DNA of 64,000 bases from Macrocybe gigantea (lineage: Eukaryota > Basidiomycota > Agaricomycetes > Agaricales > Callistosporiaceae): the NCBI GenBank assembly GCA_011319805.1, contig SJRY01000234.1, forward strand, positions 186,001 through 250,000, read 5' to 3'. Under the pieces are notes generated by a model, which was not told the DNA's origin, did not search any database, and worked only from the letters and a program-made list of their open reading frames with translations. Position 1 is the stretch's first letter. The number at the start of each line of letters is the position of its first letter. Position numbers and translations under genes: made by a program. Below are positions 12,602-24,064 of this stretch, in pieces.

Positions 12602-12684
12602 GGATTAGCAGAACCAAGTGGAGGTGTTTGTCAATATTTATTTTGAAGATTTCTACCCTCCCCGACCCGCCCATCTCGTCGTCC

Positions 12685-13573
12685 ATGTTCCAGCTCGCAC
12701 GTTCATGTCTTACCAGGAGCGCTTTCTCCTCGTCGTCAACCCATGCACTTAGACGGTTTTCCACGTCTTCGGTTGCGCTTGCTCAGGTAGGAAAAGCCGA
12801 AGACCCTATCCCACTGGACCGTGCCCTCGAAGCTTTGAATGAAGACTTTGACGATGATGATACGTCGTCCGCTGGTCACCTCATGCTGCGGCAGCAGCGC
12901 GATGTTCTTTACTATCTCAGGCTGATTGAGCACGAAATGCCGAAGCTCGTTGGTGAGTGAAGGCCATGCTCATGCTATTCACTTAGTCGTGCTAAGCATC
13001 TTGCCTCAGCCTACCGAAAACCCTTCATTCCTCCGACCTCTGAAACGCCATTAATTGTCCGCTCGCTGGATTATGCAGGAGAAGAACACCCTGCGACTGC
13101 AAAGCGCGTTATTGTCGTGTCGGTCGACCAGCTTCCTCTGCGGGACGACAGGGCCATCCACAAGATAAAACTTCTTGCAGGTCCACGGTGGACGCCGAAC
13201 CCACCAGCAGATGCAGGCGTCAGCGGACTTGCTATCTGGGATAATGGTTTCATCAAAGTCTCCTGCGAGGACTTCCCGAACCTGCCATGAACCTAAAGTG
13301 GGCCAGTGATGCGCTGGACCGCTTAATCGCGGAGGCCAATGTGAGCGCAAATTCCTTGGGAACAATGGCCCCGAGTCCACAGTGCTCACGGCTGTTTAGG
13401 ATACTAAAGATACGTTCAGGAAGGTACCTGTGGACCTTCGACATATCCATGCCAAAGCGAGAAAAGCGAAACGGGGCGAGCACCGTCGTGGACGGACGCT
13501 GAATAGAGTGACCGCATTGGATTTTCCAACAGAGTGGCTGCCCACTCGTACACCTGCACCGTCTATGTCATAG
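12685..13573 (+). CDS. Mitochondrial small-subunit ribosomal protein mS35
   Basis: Component of the mitochondrial ribosome small subunit (MRPS35/Rsm24 family). The chosen start at 12685 gives a basic Ser/Arg-rich presequence (MFQLARSCLTRSAFSSSS); an in-frame ATG at 12628 is possible. Exon 1 ends KLV at 12952. The next exon reads AYRKPFIPPTSETPLIVRSL ... EEHPATAKR ... SCEDFPxPAMNLKWASDALD. The last exon reads DTKDTFRKVPVDLRHIHAKA ... RGEHRRGR ... DFPTEWLPT, with the stop at 13571-13573. The frame drops by one at CC 13281-13282, inside the conserved FP-PAMNLKW segment. One more C restores it, so a missing base is likely. Confidence 0.9.
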
Positions 13574-14542
13574 GATTTTGCTTAATACTTCTTTATTTTA
13601 TCGGATTTATTGCCATATTGGTGATATAATGGTACGGCGGCGTCATTCTACTTTACGGCTTGCCGAGGTTCGAAATGACTTGGAGCTGCAAGGGAGTCTT
13701 TGTCCAAGCTGGGTCTTTGTCCCATCGTCGAACTGTCTCGACATAAATTGCTCGAGTGGGTCAAACCAGTCAAAGCAGAAAGTTTCTCATTTTCTATATA
13801 TTACACGTCGACGCCCTCGAGGGGCTGTAATAACTCAAACATCATGCCGACCGTGATCGATACTGCAGACGCCAGAGCAGTGCTTTGGTTTAAAATTGCC
13901 GCGCCGTTCCAACGGCGGCATGTGGTCGAGTCATTCGTTCGGACGCACCAAGTGCGGAGAAGACGAGACAGTGTGGGGACGCCGCGCCGGGAGCGATGGA
14001 AGCACATCGGGGCAGGGGCGTTTATGAAGAACGAGATCCTTCGATTCAAGAATGGTGGAGGACAGATGGTGTCACGATCAATATACAATGCACGGAAGGA
14101 AGGGGACACAGCGGGGGTACAACAACAATGCAGAGATAACACGATAGCGTGGGAGGTGTCGAGCAACGAAAGACGAGAGAGAGAGTGGAAGACCGAGGTC
14201 GTGGAGATGCCAGTGAACGAGAGGGAGGTGGAGAAACTGTTTGGTCTGTTTATTAATGTAGAACAGTGTGCTGACTAGAGAGAACAACGCGGAAGAGGCA
14301 TGGCCTGCACGACTAGTTGCTCGATGTACTCAACGGTGGCCTGGGTGAGTACACTGTCCTCGACGACGAGCAAGATGGCTGAGACGGGCAGGGACCAGAC
14401 GCTGTTGCTGCCGAAGCCCAAACTGAACCAGGTGGTGACCAAACAAACCCAAGCTACTTGCCCTTCCTTCTCTCCCGCCAACTCAAAAGTAATTTTTCCT
14501 TTCTCTCTTCCTTCTCCCAAGTCCCTTACACCCTCCTTCAAG
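13574..14542. other. Long intergenic region upstream of CDC3, no recognised gene
   Basis: About 970 bp. A plus-strand ORF (13700-14278, 192 codons, Arg-rich in its middle) and an overlapping minus-strand ORF (13801-14166) are open, but neither shows a known family, signal peptide or helix pattern. The last 60 bases before the CDC3 start are strongly pyrimidine-rich, as in many basidiomycete leaders. It may hold CDC3 regulatory sequence, a non-coding transcript or a lineage-specific gene. Confidence 0.35.
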
Positions 14543-16271
14543 ATGTCTGATTCCTTCACCTCTTCTCGCAATGGCGACCCTTCTCAGAATGGCTATGTCA
14601 ACGGCTCTAGTCCCTCTCTTGCCCAGACTACCCAGACCTCTGCCATTACGCCTGTCATTCGCAAAAAGCTCATGGGTTATGTCGGTTTCGCCAATCTTCC
14701 CAACCAGGTGCACAGGAAGAGTGTTAGGAAAGGTTTCCAGTTCACCTGCATGGTCGTCGGTCGGTCTTTCTCCTTGTTTCATTCGGCGCTCTCCCTTACA
14801 CGTCAACCCCAGGCGAGTCGGGTCTGGGCAAGTCCACCTTGATCAACACTCTCTTCAACACGACCTTGTACCCTCCGAAGGTTCCCCTGCCTCCCTCTGC
14901 AGAGCGACCTAAGACCGTGGCTATTGAGAGCATCGGTGCTGGTGCGTCCCGCATGCACCCGTGTCAAACATCAGCATATGTATCAAACTTTCTTTCACTC
15001 TTCTTACGTACAGATATTGAAGAAAATGGCGTCCGACTCCATTTGACCGTCGTCGACACGCCGGGTTTCGGTGATTTCGTTAACAATGATGACAGGTTCG
15101 CTTTCTTGACTTTCTGTCACTCACCATGCACTAACTGTGGCATCCATCAGCTGGAAACCTATAGTCGAGAACATTGAGTCTCGCTTTGACTCATATTTGG
15201 AGCAGGAAAACCGTGTCAATCGGTCCAAAATAGTCGACAATCGCGTCCACGCCTGTCTCTACTTCATTCAACCCACAGGCCACTCGTAAGCTCCAGTTCT
15301 CATTCCTATGGTGACGCACTCATCCCCAAGCACGTTGAAGGTTGAAGCAAATTGACATTGAATTCATGAGAAGGTTGCACACCAAAGTCAACCTCATTCC
15401 CGTTATTGCCAAGGCCGACACTCTGACCGACGAAGAGATCGCAGAGTTTAAAGAACGCGTATGTGGAGCTGCAACCTTTTTCCGCGCACATGGTTCATTG
15501 ACCCGTTTTAGATTCTTGCCGATATCGCATATCACAATATCCACATCTTCCAAGCGCCTACATACGATAACGAAGATGAAGAACCATCGCCGAAGCCGAG
15601 GAGATTGCCAGCAAAATTCCTTTTGCTGTCGTCGGCTCCGATAAGATCGTCGCTACGCCGGACGGTCGCCAAGTTCGTGGTCGTGCATATCCTTGGGGTG
15701 TTGTCGAAGTCGACAACGAGGAACACTGTGACTTCGTCAAGCTTCGTCAAATGCTTGTGCGAACGTACATGGAAGAGCTTCGGGAGTATACCAATGACGT
15801 CTTGTATGAGAACTGGCGGACGGAGAAACTCCTCAGCATGGGGGTGGCACAGGACTCCACCGTGTTCAAGGAGATTAAGTGCGTCTAGTCTTTTCTCCTC
15901 CTCCACAATCCGCGCACGCTAACGATATGTTGTAGCCCAGCAGCGAGGATGCAAGAGGAGCGTATCTTGCATGAGGCCAAGCTCGCGAAGATGGAAGCCG
16001 AGATGAAAATGGTATTCCAGCAGAAAGTGCAGGAGAAGGAGGCGAAGCTCAAGCAGTCCGAAGAGGAGCTCTATGCTCGCCACAAGGAGATGAAAGAGTC
16101 ATTGGAGAAACAACGTGCAGAACTCGAGGACAAGAAGAGAAGAATCGAGAGCGGACGACCCCTGACTCCAGACAAAGTTTCGGTTCGTGCCATGTCGGCA
16201 ATCAGTTATTTATGCAGCCTTTTGACACTTCTCCGTAGACTAGCAGGAAGAAGGGCTTCCTTCGTACTTGA
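14543..16271 (+). CDS. CDC3: Septin, Cdc3 type
   Basis: GTP-binding cytoskeletal protein that assembles into hetero-oligomeric filaments at the bud neck, septum or hyphal tip. A short polar N-terminus leads to [20 protein letters not shown] and P-loop GESGLGKST, which spans an intron. Then come the switch motif [13 protein letters not shown] joined to [20 protein letters not shown], the G4 motif AKAD, and the septin unique element region ([20 protein letters not shown] ... [13 protein letters not shown]). The C-terminus is a Glu/Lys-rich coiled coil from about 15950 to 16180, ending KKGFLRT after a last intron (stop 16269-16271). The coiled coil and length fit Cdc3/AspB. The frame drops by one at AA 15582-15583, where the family reads [13 protein letters not shown] read a missing A. 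Confidence 0.92.
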
Positions 16272-16662
16272 TATGGGGAGTAGCCGCCATCCTCCATGGC
16301 CCACAGCCTGTTGCACTCGTGCCCCGCCATACCCTCTCCTTAGGTGTCTTTTTAGTCTGCCTTTCGTTGTCTATCTTTCACATTTTTTCCCTGTTTTATT
16401 TTTGTTTGGCCCCTTCATTATCTTGGTCCTTCTACAAGACAACCCCGACATTCCTTTGCAACGGATAACTCTCTCTCCTCTTGCCACTACTTAATGATAC
16501 GATTCTTTTGATGATTCTTTGTCCCGGCTTGGAATTACCACCGATTGTCTAGTCAGTACGCTTGTGGACAATATACCATTTATGCCTGTCTCAAGTTTCG
16601 TTGGTATCGATAGTTGTTTGTTGTTGTCAACAAACAAGACGCGATATCTCTATCCTTCCACC
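16272..16662. other. Intergenic: CDC3 3' end and MTR10 promoter
   Basis: This stretch is T- and CT-rich. ORFs in it are uninterrupted by chance only, with no family features. It presumably holds the CDC3 3'UTR and the MTR10 promoter. Confidence 0.4.
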
Positions 16663-19600
16663 ATGTCTGATATTCAGGCTCTACTTTCCGCTCTCGACGT
16701 CTTCACAGGAAACCCGGACAAGCTTTCGTTGGAAAGAGCGAATTCATGGCTTCAGGATTTCCAGCATTCTGTAATACGTCTTTCGCCTATGGGCGCCGTT
16801 CCGACCAGCATCTCTGACCCGTATCCTACACCCTCTCTTGTGCCAGGCTGAGGCATGGAGAACATGTATTACCGTCCTCCTGTCAGTGGATGTGCTCACC
16901 CCAGCAAAAGTCTTTGCCGCTCAAACCTTGCGAACGAAAGTGACATTTGATTTCCCTTCAGTGAAAGCGATGCCGCCCGGCTCACCCTCTTTCATCTTGC
17001 AGGTAACCTACGATCTACAAAGGCAAATTGACCCAAAAGACCTTCCTTCGCTCAGGGACTCAATCATATCCGCATTGAAAAACAATGAGTCGGGCCCTCG
17101 TACTGTCATCGTGCAACTGTGCTTGGCCTTGGCTGGCATCGCTTTGCAAATGGAGAATTGGCCTGACGCTGTCCAAAATATGATCGATACCTTTGGAAGG
17201 GATCCCGCCACCGTACCCACTCTACTGCAGTTCTTGACCCTTCTTCCGGAGGAATTGATGGGCAATACGAAGATTCCTGTGACGGTGTGTGCCTCTCATC
17301 TTGCGGTCATCACTCATTGGACAACAATGTCTCCCTCAAATCAGGACGATGAATATCGGAAAAGGTCTTCTCGCTTGCTGACCGCGAATTCGCGGCAGGT
17401 TTTGGAACTCTTGTCCATGTATATTCAGGCTGCCGGTATGTAACATACCTTTCTTTTTCTTTCCTCGTTAAGGTTGCAATGCCCAGGTGTATCTTCGGAG
17501 GTACAGACACAAATATTCAGCTGCATGCGTAGTTGGCTTGTCGCTGGTGAAGTCAGCGCGCTGGACATACCCGAAACACCATTGTTCGGCTGCGTATTTG
17601 AGGCTCTCGCGTCAGACGAATTGTTCGACGCCGCCGTTGACGTCATATGTGACCTGATTCACGAAACGCAAGAAATCGACGATTATATGCCCGTTATTCA
17701 GCTCATCGTGCCGCGTATCATTGCGCTCAAGCCGCAGCTGTTGAAGTGTCATGACGATCCAGAGAAAATCAGGGGTTACGCACGCATCTTCTCGGAAGCA
17801 GGAGAGACGTACCGCATGTTGCTTTTGCAACACACAGAGACGTTTTTCCCTATCGTCGAGGCTATAGGCGAATGTTCGGCATATCCTGACCTTGATATCG
17901 TGCCCATAACATTTCCATTTTGGATGCGCCTCGCCCAAGCAATCGGCAAAAAGTCCAGCGTATCTCCCTTGTTCCTCGACGCATACCGTTCGCTTATGCG
18001 CGTTGTCATCGGCCATTTACATTTCCCTCCTGATAGCACCCCGTTGGGACCTCAAGAGGCCGAAGCATTCCGATCATTTAGACATATCATGGGTGACACT
18101 CTGAAGGATTGCTGTTATGTGCTTCGAGCAGACAATTGCCTTTTGGCCACTTATGAAATGATCACGACGGCCCTTTCGCGTACACCGGAGTCTATTTCAT
18201 GGCAAGAGATCGAGGCGCCATTATTCGCCATGAGGTCCATGGGAGCTGAAGTGGACCCTACCGAGCACAATGCCGTTCCGAAGATCATGGACCTCATACC
18301 TTCGCTTCCCAATCATCCTCGCATCCGCTATGCCGCACTACTCATCGTTGCTCGCTATACGGAATGGATCAATACGCATCCTGACTACATACCAGTCCAA
18401 CTACAGTATATCTCAGCGGGCTTTGAAAACCCTGATACCGACGTCTGCGCAGCAGCAGTGCAAGCACTCAGATATATGTGCCAGGATTGTAGACAGGTGA
18501 AGTGTCTCCTCGCCTCTCGTTCAAGAGTCCACGGGCTGATGTACGGTTATCGCAGCATTTGGTCGACTTCCTACCCACGCTACACACATTCCTCAAAACG
18601 ACCGGAACAAAGCTAATGCAAGACGATAGACGTCAGATCTATGAAGCCATTGCACACGTAATCTCGGCTATGCCCATGGAACGGGCCGCTGACACACTGC
18701 GGACATTCTCATTGGATATTTTGACACAAATCCATGCTGTCGCGGGGAAGGAGCCAAGCATGGCTACAGGGGAGGAATTGCAAAGTGTGAGCGGTAAGTA
18801 TCGGGCATTCTCACGCGCAAATCCTTGGCTCAGGAACGCTGTGCCGTAGATGGACTAGAAAACCTGGAAGCGATGCTGCAAGTCATACGTAGCTTTGGAG
18901 AAGAACTGCCTGCGGCTTGCCGGGACAGCTGCGCCCAAGTATGGAGCGTTTTCGACGGCTTCTTGGCCAAATATGGCACGAACTATGAATTGGCAGAACG
19001 CACAAGCCGGGTCCTGCGACACGGTCTGACTCTATTCGGCAAGGTTGCGCTTTCTGTAGCGACCCCTGCGACTACGAGAATGTCACAAGGGTTCGAAACG
19101 ACGGGTATACCTAGCTTTATCTGGATTGCGGGCAAGTTAATTGCCAGGTTCGGAGAGGAAAAAGATCAAGCACTCCAAAATGCGTTCCAGGACGTGTACG
19201 AAAGGTCGACCAAGAAAGTGGTCTCTCTTCTACAGGAGAAGTCTCCCAGAGAGATGCCAGATGGTGCTGTCCAGGAATATTAAATGAAGCCGCGATATAA
19301 GCTGACGCATGGTATAGTGATGGAAGATTACGTACAATTGCTGCTGCAGTTGGTCAATTTCGACCCAGACATTTTCTTTCAATCTGCAGCGTTTCCCGTG
19401 GCTTGCCGGGCTGCGATGGAAGCCTTGACGATGGTTCACACCGATATCATTTTCTCCACGCTGGATCTCTTCAACGTCATCTTCGATCACGACTGTCTGA
19501 TGCAAACCTCGCCTATCTTGGCCAAATATCCGATTTATGCGTCAGCGATCAGCACGATGTTCGAGAAGGATGGGGTCGAGTTGGTCAATCGTCTCTTGAC

Positions 19601-19946
19601 CGGCCTTGTAGAACAATTTCCAGAAGACTGCCTATCGCAGGTAGTATCTGTTTTCCGTTGCATCGCGTACATCTGGGGTTCGCAGCTTCTCTCGTGGCTT
19701 CCTTCCATACTGCAGCAGCTGCCCGTGACTTCGGCAACAAACGAGTCGAAGACGCAGCTTCTGACAGATATGACGAAGTAAGCCTGTTTGTGCTTCTCGA
19801 CGTCTTTGCCGACACTGACTAGGTCACGATGATGCTATAGGGCAATCAACATGAAAGAACAGGAGAAGGTGAAGAATGCGATTCTCGCGTTCAGCCGAGC
19901 GTCGCGGAAGGCTCGAGAGAGACGACAAGTAGGAGTTCAAGCGTAA
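16663..19946 (+). CDS. MTR10: Karyopherin Mtr10 / transportin-3 type importin beta
   Basis: Importin-beta family receptor for SR-type RNA-binding proteins and tRNA retrograde import. Exon 1 (from the ATG at 16663) encodes LERANSWLQDFQHS, joined to AEAWRTCITVLLS, the usual importin-beta N-terminus. Its next segment is FAAQTLRTK, joined to VTYDLQRQI. About 900 residues of alpha-helical HEAT-like sequence follow across several exons (17474-18500, 18550-18790, 18840-19265, 19320-19780). The C-terminal exon reads INMKEQEKVKNAILAFSRA, with the stop at 19944-19946. Length and both ends match Mtr10/TNPO3. The 63 nt intron 16940-17002 is a multiple of three without stops, so its retention would keep the frame. 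No internal frame break was found. Confidence 0.88.
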
Positions 19947-19982
19947 TGTGTACAGTAGTCGGAGCATAATAAAATGATTGGT

Positions 19983-19988
19983 CACGTG
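19983..19988. promoter_or_regulatory. CACGTG E-box upstream of LSC1
   Basis: A GTCACGTG box lies 63 bp before the LSC1 start, in the 105 bp between MTR10 and LSC1. Cbf1-type factors bind RTCACRTG in fungi and often control respiration genes. The match is seen; function is inferred. Confidence 0.3.
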
Positions 19989-20051
19989 CTTCTTGATGAC
20001 CATCTTGTTCTCGCCTTTTACCCTCGCACTGCATCTCTATCCCTCACTCCA

Positions 20052-21619
20052 ATGATCACTAGACGGGCAGGCGTCTTGCTTTACCAAAACCGTACGCATC
20101 TCTTCCAGTTCACTGTCCCTCCCTTCTCTCCTTGACATTGAGAGAACGAAATAACGATGCAGTTGGACGCCGGTCGTTCTCTTCTTCTCTTTCCCGGAAG
20201 AGCTATGCGGACACGGTAACGAACCTCCTCATCCACAAGGACACCAAAGTCTTGTGTCAGGGTTTCACCGGAAAGACTGTTCGTCCTCTGTCTTACCGTC
20301 CAATATCTTCGGGCTTTTAAACACGTCACGCCTTGCAGGGCACATTTCATGCTCGCGAAGCTCTAGAATACGGCACCAACATGGTCGGCGGCGTCTCACC
20401 TACTAAAGCGGGCCAGACGCATCTCGGACTCCCTGTCTTTGGCTCCGTCCGAGAGGCAAGTTGCTGTCGTTGTTTTTTCTTTCCGTCGAGACCGTGTCAA
20501 ACCGATGATTCTGTACAGGCTGTGCGCGAAACCAAACCCGATGCCTCCGTCCTCTACGTCCCCCTCCCACCGCAGCCGATGCCATAATAGAGGCGATCGA
20601 AAATGAGATTGGTCTGATTGTGTGCATTACGGAGGGCATACCACAGGCTGATGAAATTCGGGTGAGCAGCCTCCTGAAATTGATGTGCCTTCCCTTTTGT
20701 TTAAGGCCTTTTTTTTTTCTTCCACCATTCTTCCTTAGGTTGTGAACGCTCTCAAAAGCCAATCCAAGTCTAGGCTCGTTGGGCCAAATTGCCCAGGAGG
20801 TGCGTTGTGCCTTTCTCTGGCGCTCTCAATTTACCGGCGCTCCCGTATCATCCGACTTAGCACAATTCTCACAGTGATCAACCCTTTGGGATGCAAGATG
20901 GGCATTCAACCAGGCCATATCCACAAGCCGGGAAAGATCGGTAACGATACAACAATGTCTTCCTTACGAATTCTCTGCTGAACGGATGGTTCAGGTATTG
21001 TGTCCAGGTCCGGCACGCTGACATATGAAGCCGTAGCGCAAACAACCGGCGTTGGTTTGGGCCAGTCCTTGTGCGTCGGCATTGGAGGTGATCCCTTCCC
21101 CGGAACTCAACATGTTGACGTGATCAAGGTGTTCCTCGAGGATCCCAATACGGAAGGTTCGACATTTTGATGCATTCTGGAACACTGCATTTAATTTGAA
21201 CCCCAAACAGGTATCGTTCTCATAGGCGAGATCGGAGGGTCCATGGAGGAGGAAGCCGCCGAGTATCTCGAACGGTACAACTTGACGCGAAGCAAACCCA
21301 AGCCTGTGGTCGGGTTCATCGCTGGACGTACGGCGCCACCCGGTCGTCGCATGGGCCATGCTGGTGCAATCATCTCTGGCGGCAAAGGTGCTTCGCCATA
21401 TATGTCTGTTTTTTTTTTTCCTTAACGACTCACGGACCGACACAGGCGCCGCCTCGGACAAGGTCAAAGCACTTGAGAAAGCGGGTGTGATTGTCACGGA
21501 TAGCCCGGCCAAGATTGGCTCAGAGATGCTCAAGGTAAAAGGAGGCACCGCGTTCAAGCATATCCAAAAGCTAACGAGCGTTCGTTGGACAGGCAATGAA
21601 AGCAGCCAACATAGCTTAA
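20052..21619 (+). CDS. LSC1: Succinyl-CoA ligase alpha subunit, mitochondrial
   Basis: TCA-cycle enzyme subunit that makes succinate plus ATP/GTP from succinyl-CoA with the beta subunit. The exon from 20052 encodes [13 protein letters not shown], joined across an intron to [20 protein letters not shown], a mitochondrial presequence. Then come [10 protein letters not shown], a CoA-binding segment, [60 protein letters not shown], and [10 protein letters not shown] with the phosphorylated active-site His. It ends MKAANIA (stop 21617-21619). The intron at 20456-20518 uses a GC donor (GCAAGT), because only that join gives [13 protein letters not shown]. The frame drops by one at CCCCC 20560-20564, where the family reads [10 protein letters not shown]. 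Confidence 0.92.
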
Positions 21620-21674
21620 GCTTATGTAATAGACTTAGTTTATTTCATCACGACTGTCTGAAAACAAAAAATAA

Positions 21675-22552
21675 ATGTCCAGTTATACCCCGTCTCGAGA
21701 ATTCGACGCTGCTGCGTCGTACCTGTCCAAGTCCTCATCTGCTACCAACATCCCGAATTCAGTTAAACTCGAGGTCCCTGAATCCATTCAGAGGTTCATC
21801 CGTGTTTCTGACTAGTCTGTGCGCTCTTCTCGACGAAAAATATAGTTATACGGCTTGTTCAAGTATGTTACTGTGGCCCCGTCTCCGAACACCTCCCGGC
21901 CATCCATCTTTGACATGACCGGCCGTGCAAAGTGGGACGCTTGGAGTACGAGTGGTAAAATGTACCAGCGATACGAAGACGCGGAAGAGCGATATCTCGG
22001 CATCGCCAAAAGTCTGGGCTGGAGTCCTGAAGCCGGGACATTCAACTCTGAGAACGGGTCGAAAAACGCCAATGGTGACGATGAATTTAAAGGATCGGGA
22101 GGGGCAAACACGGGTCTAGGGCTCTTTGTGAGCACAATGGTCGCCCTGTTCAGGAAAAGGACGCGAGCGTATGCGGAATGGCCATATCTAACGATGTCGA
22201 TGGCCTATCGCGCTTCCTCGATCATCATCCTGAAATCGACGCCAATGTAACTGATGAATTTGTAGGTCTTAAAGTTCTTTACTGTGCTCAGCCCCTAGGT
22301 TGCGATGTTCCTTCACAGGGATATACTCCTCTCCATTTGGCATGCGATCGGGGTAACCTGGCAGTGGTCAAGTTGCTCGTAGGCCGTGGTGCTGATCCAG
22401 CCATCAGAGTACGCTCCCTCCCTTCAGACCAGCATGCATGACGTTCATAGCCTCTTCAGGATCCAGATGGGTACACTGCGGTGGAGCTTGCAAACATTGC
22501 AGGCCACAACGACATTGAGGAATATCTATCGTCATTAAGGAGTGCTTCGTAG
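21675..22552 (+). CDS. Acyl-CoA-binding domain protein with ankyrin repeats (ACBD6-like)
   Basis: Predicted cytosolic carrier of long-chain acyl-CoA with C-terminal ankyrin repeats. Exon 1 from the ATG at 21675 reads SREFDAAASYLSKSSSAT. After an intron come the ACBP core LYGLFKYVTVAPSPNTSRPS and KWDAWSTSGKMYQRYEDAEE, with the usual Lys/Trp/Tyr acyl-CoA contacts. A glycine-rich linker leads to ankyrin units DVDGLSRFLDHHPEIDANVT, GYTPLHLACDRGNLAVVKLL and DGYTAVELANIAGHNDIEEY; the stop is at 22550-22552. Two short introns separate the ankyrin units. The frame drops by one at CCC 22144-22146 in the linker; one more C gives a continuous protein. Confidence 0.88.
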
Positions 22553-22786
22553 TCGCAATACACACTACAAAGCGACTCGCTTTTCGGACCAACAAGACGC
22601 TCAGACCACCGCAAACGTACTTTTCCGCACCCTTTCTCCAAGTATCCAGGATTATTTACTTGTATGACGTCTGTCAATGTTCGATGGAATATAGTGCAGG
22701 GAGGCTGTGAGCGGAAGAGGGCCGTAATGCAATGATCCTCCTTCCGACGAAACGTGCTATGATGTAGCTTCCACAGCGGTAGGCTT

Positions 22787-23151
22787 TCATTCAGGTTTCG
22801 CAGGCGGGCGTGCGCTTTTCGCACGATATTTGTTGTCAGGCGGCAGAATGTTGCCCTATTCAGGGAGAATCGTCAGCCAGCAGTTTCTAACAAAGGACCG
22901 CGTGGATGAACCATTTCTAAAAACTTGACGACAGATTTACTGGGGACAGCGCCAACGTTGAGCCAGTATCGTATCCTGTCCACACTCCACTCGACCGTCT
23001 TCTGAGTCTGGCCTGGCCGTAGACGCGGGTTGTATATGGCGAGGGTCTCGGCTGGCTTTGCATCGCGCCTCAGACGGCTGTTTATCGCGACGAGATGGAA
23101 TATGCGGTTGTTTCTCGTGCCATGAACAGCGAAACGGAGGCGAATGGGCAT
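22787..23151 (-). CDS. MRPS16: Mitochondrial small-subunit ribosomal protein bS16m
   Basis: Bacterial-type S16 of the mitochondrial ribosome. The start at 23151 gives MPIRLRFAVHGTRNNRIFHL, which is the canonical S16 N-terminus with no presequence, as is usual for this protein. ETLAIYNPR and RIRYWLNVGAVPSKSVVKFL follow. A second exon adds GNILPPDNKYRAKSARPPAK and a stop at 22787-22789. The upstream in-frame ATG at 23256 would add an unlikely extension. A MluI-box ACGCGT lies at 23208-23213, 56 bp upstream. Confidence 0.93.
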
Positions 23152-23283
23152 GGTTGCAGACGACGAAAATGTAGAGTCACATGATCTGGCTCGGAGATGT
23201 TTTCTCGACGCGTGACCCAAAAAGTCAGAAAGACCATCTATACAGTACATCTCCAATCTCGCTATTTATTCCAACAGACGATC

Positions 23284-23782
23284 TCAATTCTCTGGCCCCG
23301 CACTCCCAGGTATTAGCTAGACATAAAATGCAAAAGAATGGAATTTGAGAATCGCCCCAGGCCAAGGTGTTATCACATACGCACCATGCATATGTTATTA
23401 CCGTTCAGCAGAGTCTGAGCGAGATTTGTCTTCTTTCTTCCTTGAGGTGTCATCTCACTGAATCCAAGCCGCCATTCCATCAGTTTCTCGTCCGAGCTCA
23501 ACGGTCGTGTACTCACTACTCCGTTACGTCCTCCAAAACCATGTCTTGAAAGAATTCACGTCGATACTACTCCGAGGAACCTCTGTCTAAGCACAGACAC
23601 TCACTGACGAAATCATCAAAGCCAAGCAAAGTCCCCATGAACTCGCGGTCACTTTTCATGACTACCCATATCCGCGAGCCAATGCACCGATCTATCAATT
23701 CTGTATTGTGGGCTGAGTCGTACGCAAACAAACGCCGGAAAGAGAGGGATGGGGTACCGAGCGGAAGTATTTGCGACGCCAT
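23284..23782 (-). CDS. LSM5: U6 snRNA-associated Sm-like protein LSm5
   Basis: Subunit of the LSm1-7 (mRNA decay) and LSm2-8 (U6 snRNP) rings. Splicing gives [28 protein letters not shown] ... [42 protein letters not shown] ... NICM and [10 protein letters not shown]. Sm1 and Sm2 motifs are both present, Sm2 as [13 protein letters not shown]. There are five exons; the third encodes about ten residues. Start 23782; stop 23284-23286. Confidence 0.9.
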
Positions 23783-24064
23783 AATTCTAATACGATTAGG
23801 TTAAGCACAATGAGGATAGCTCGATGTGATGGTTCTTGTTTAGCGCATCCCAGGTTGTCTTTGTTTGTGTTGGGTCCAATCCCAATTGTACATACACGTT
23901 GCATAAGACATCATTCGAGCGTGAATACAGCATAACCAAAGGGGAAAAAATTGGTAGCGGGTTGACGGGTTATAATGATTGTAACAAAGAAAAAGACATC
24001 GAGCATCGTTATCGACAGATTTCAAGCTAAAGTGATGGAAAGCAAACTAGAAAGTGAACGGAGA

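Noticed and set aside
15582..15583. Programmed -1/+1 frameshifting in the septin and other genes
   Set aside because: No slippery heptamer plus downstream structure is evident. The sites differ in base and context, and the affected families are not known to use recoding.
17612..18016. 134-codon minus-strand ORF antisense to MTR10
   Set aside because: It is a shadow of the conserved plus-strand frame, without family features or splice sites of its own. Similar long antisense ORFs at 9377-9655, 10747-11373, 14483-14806 and 49555-50319 were dropped for the same reason.
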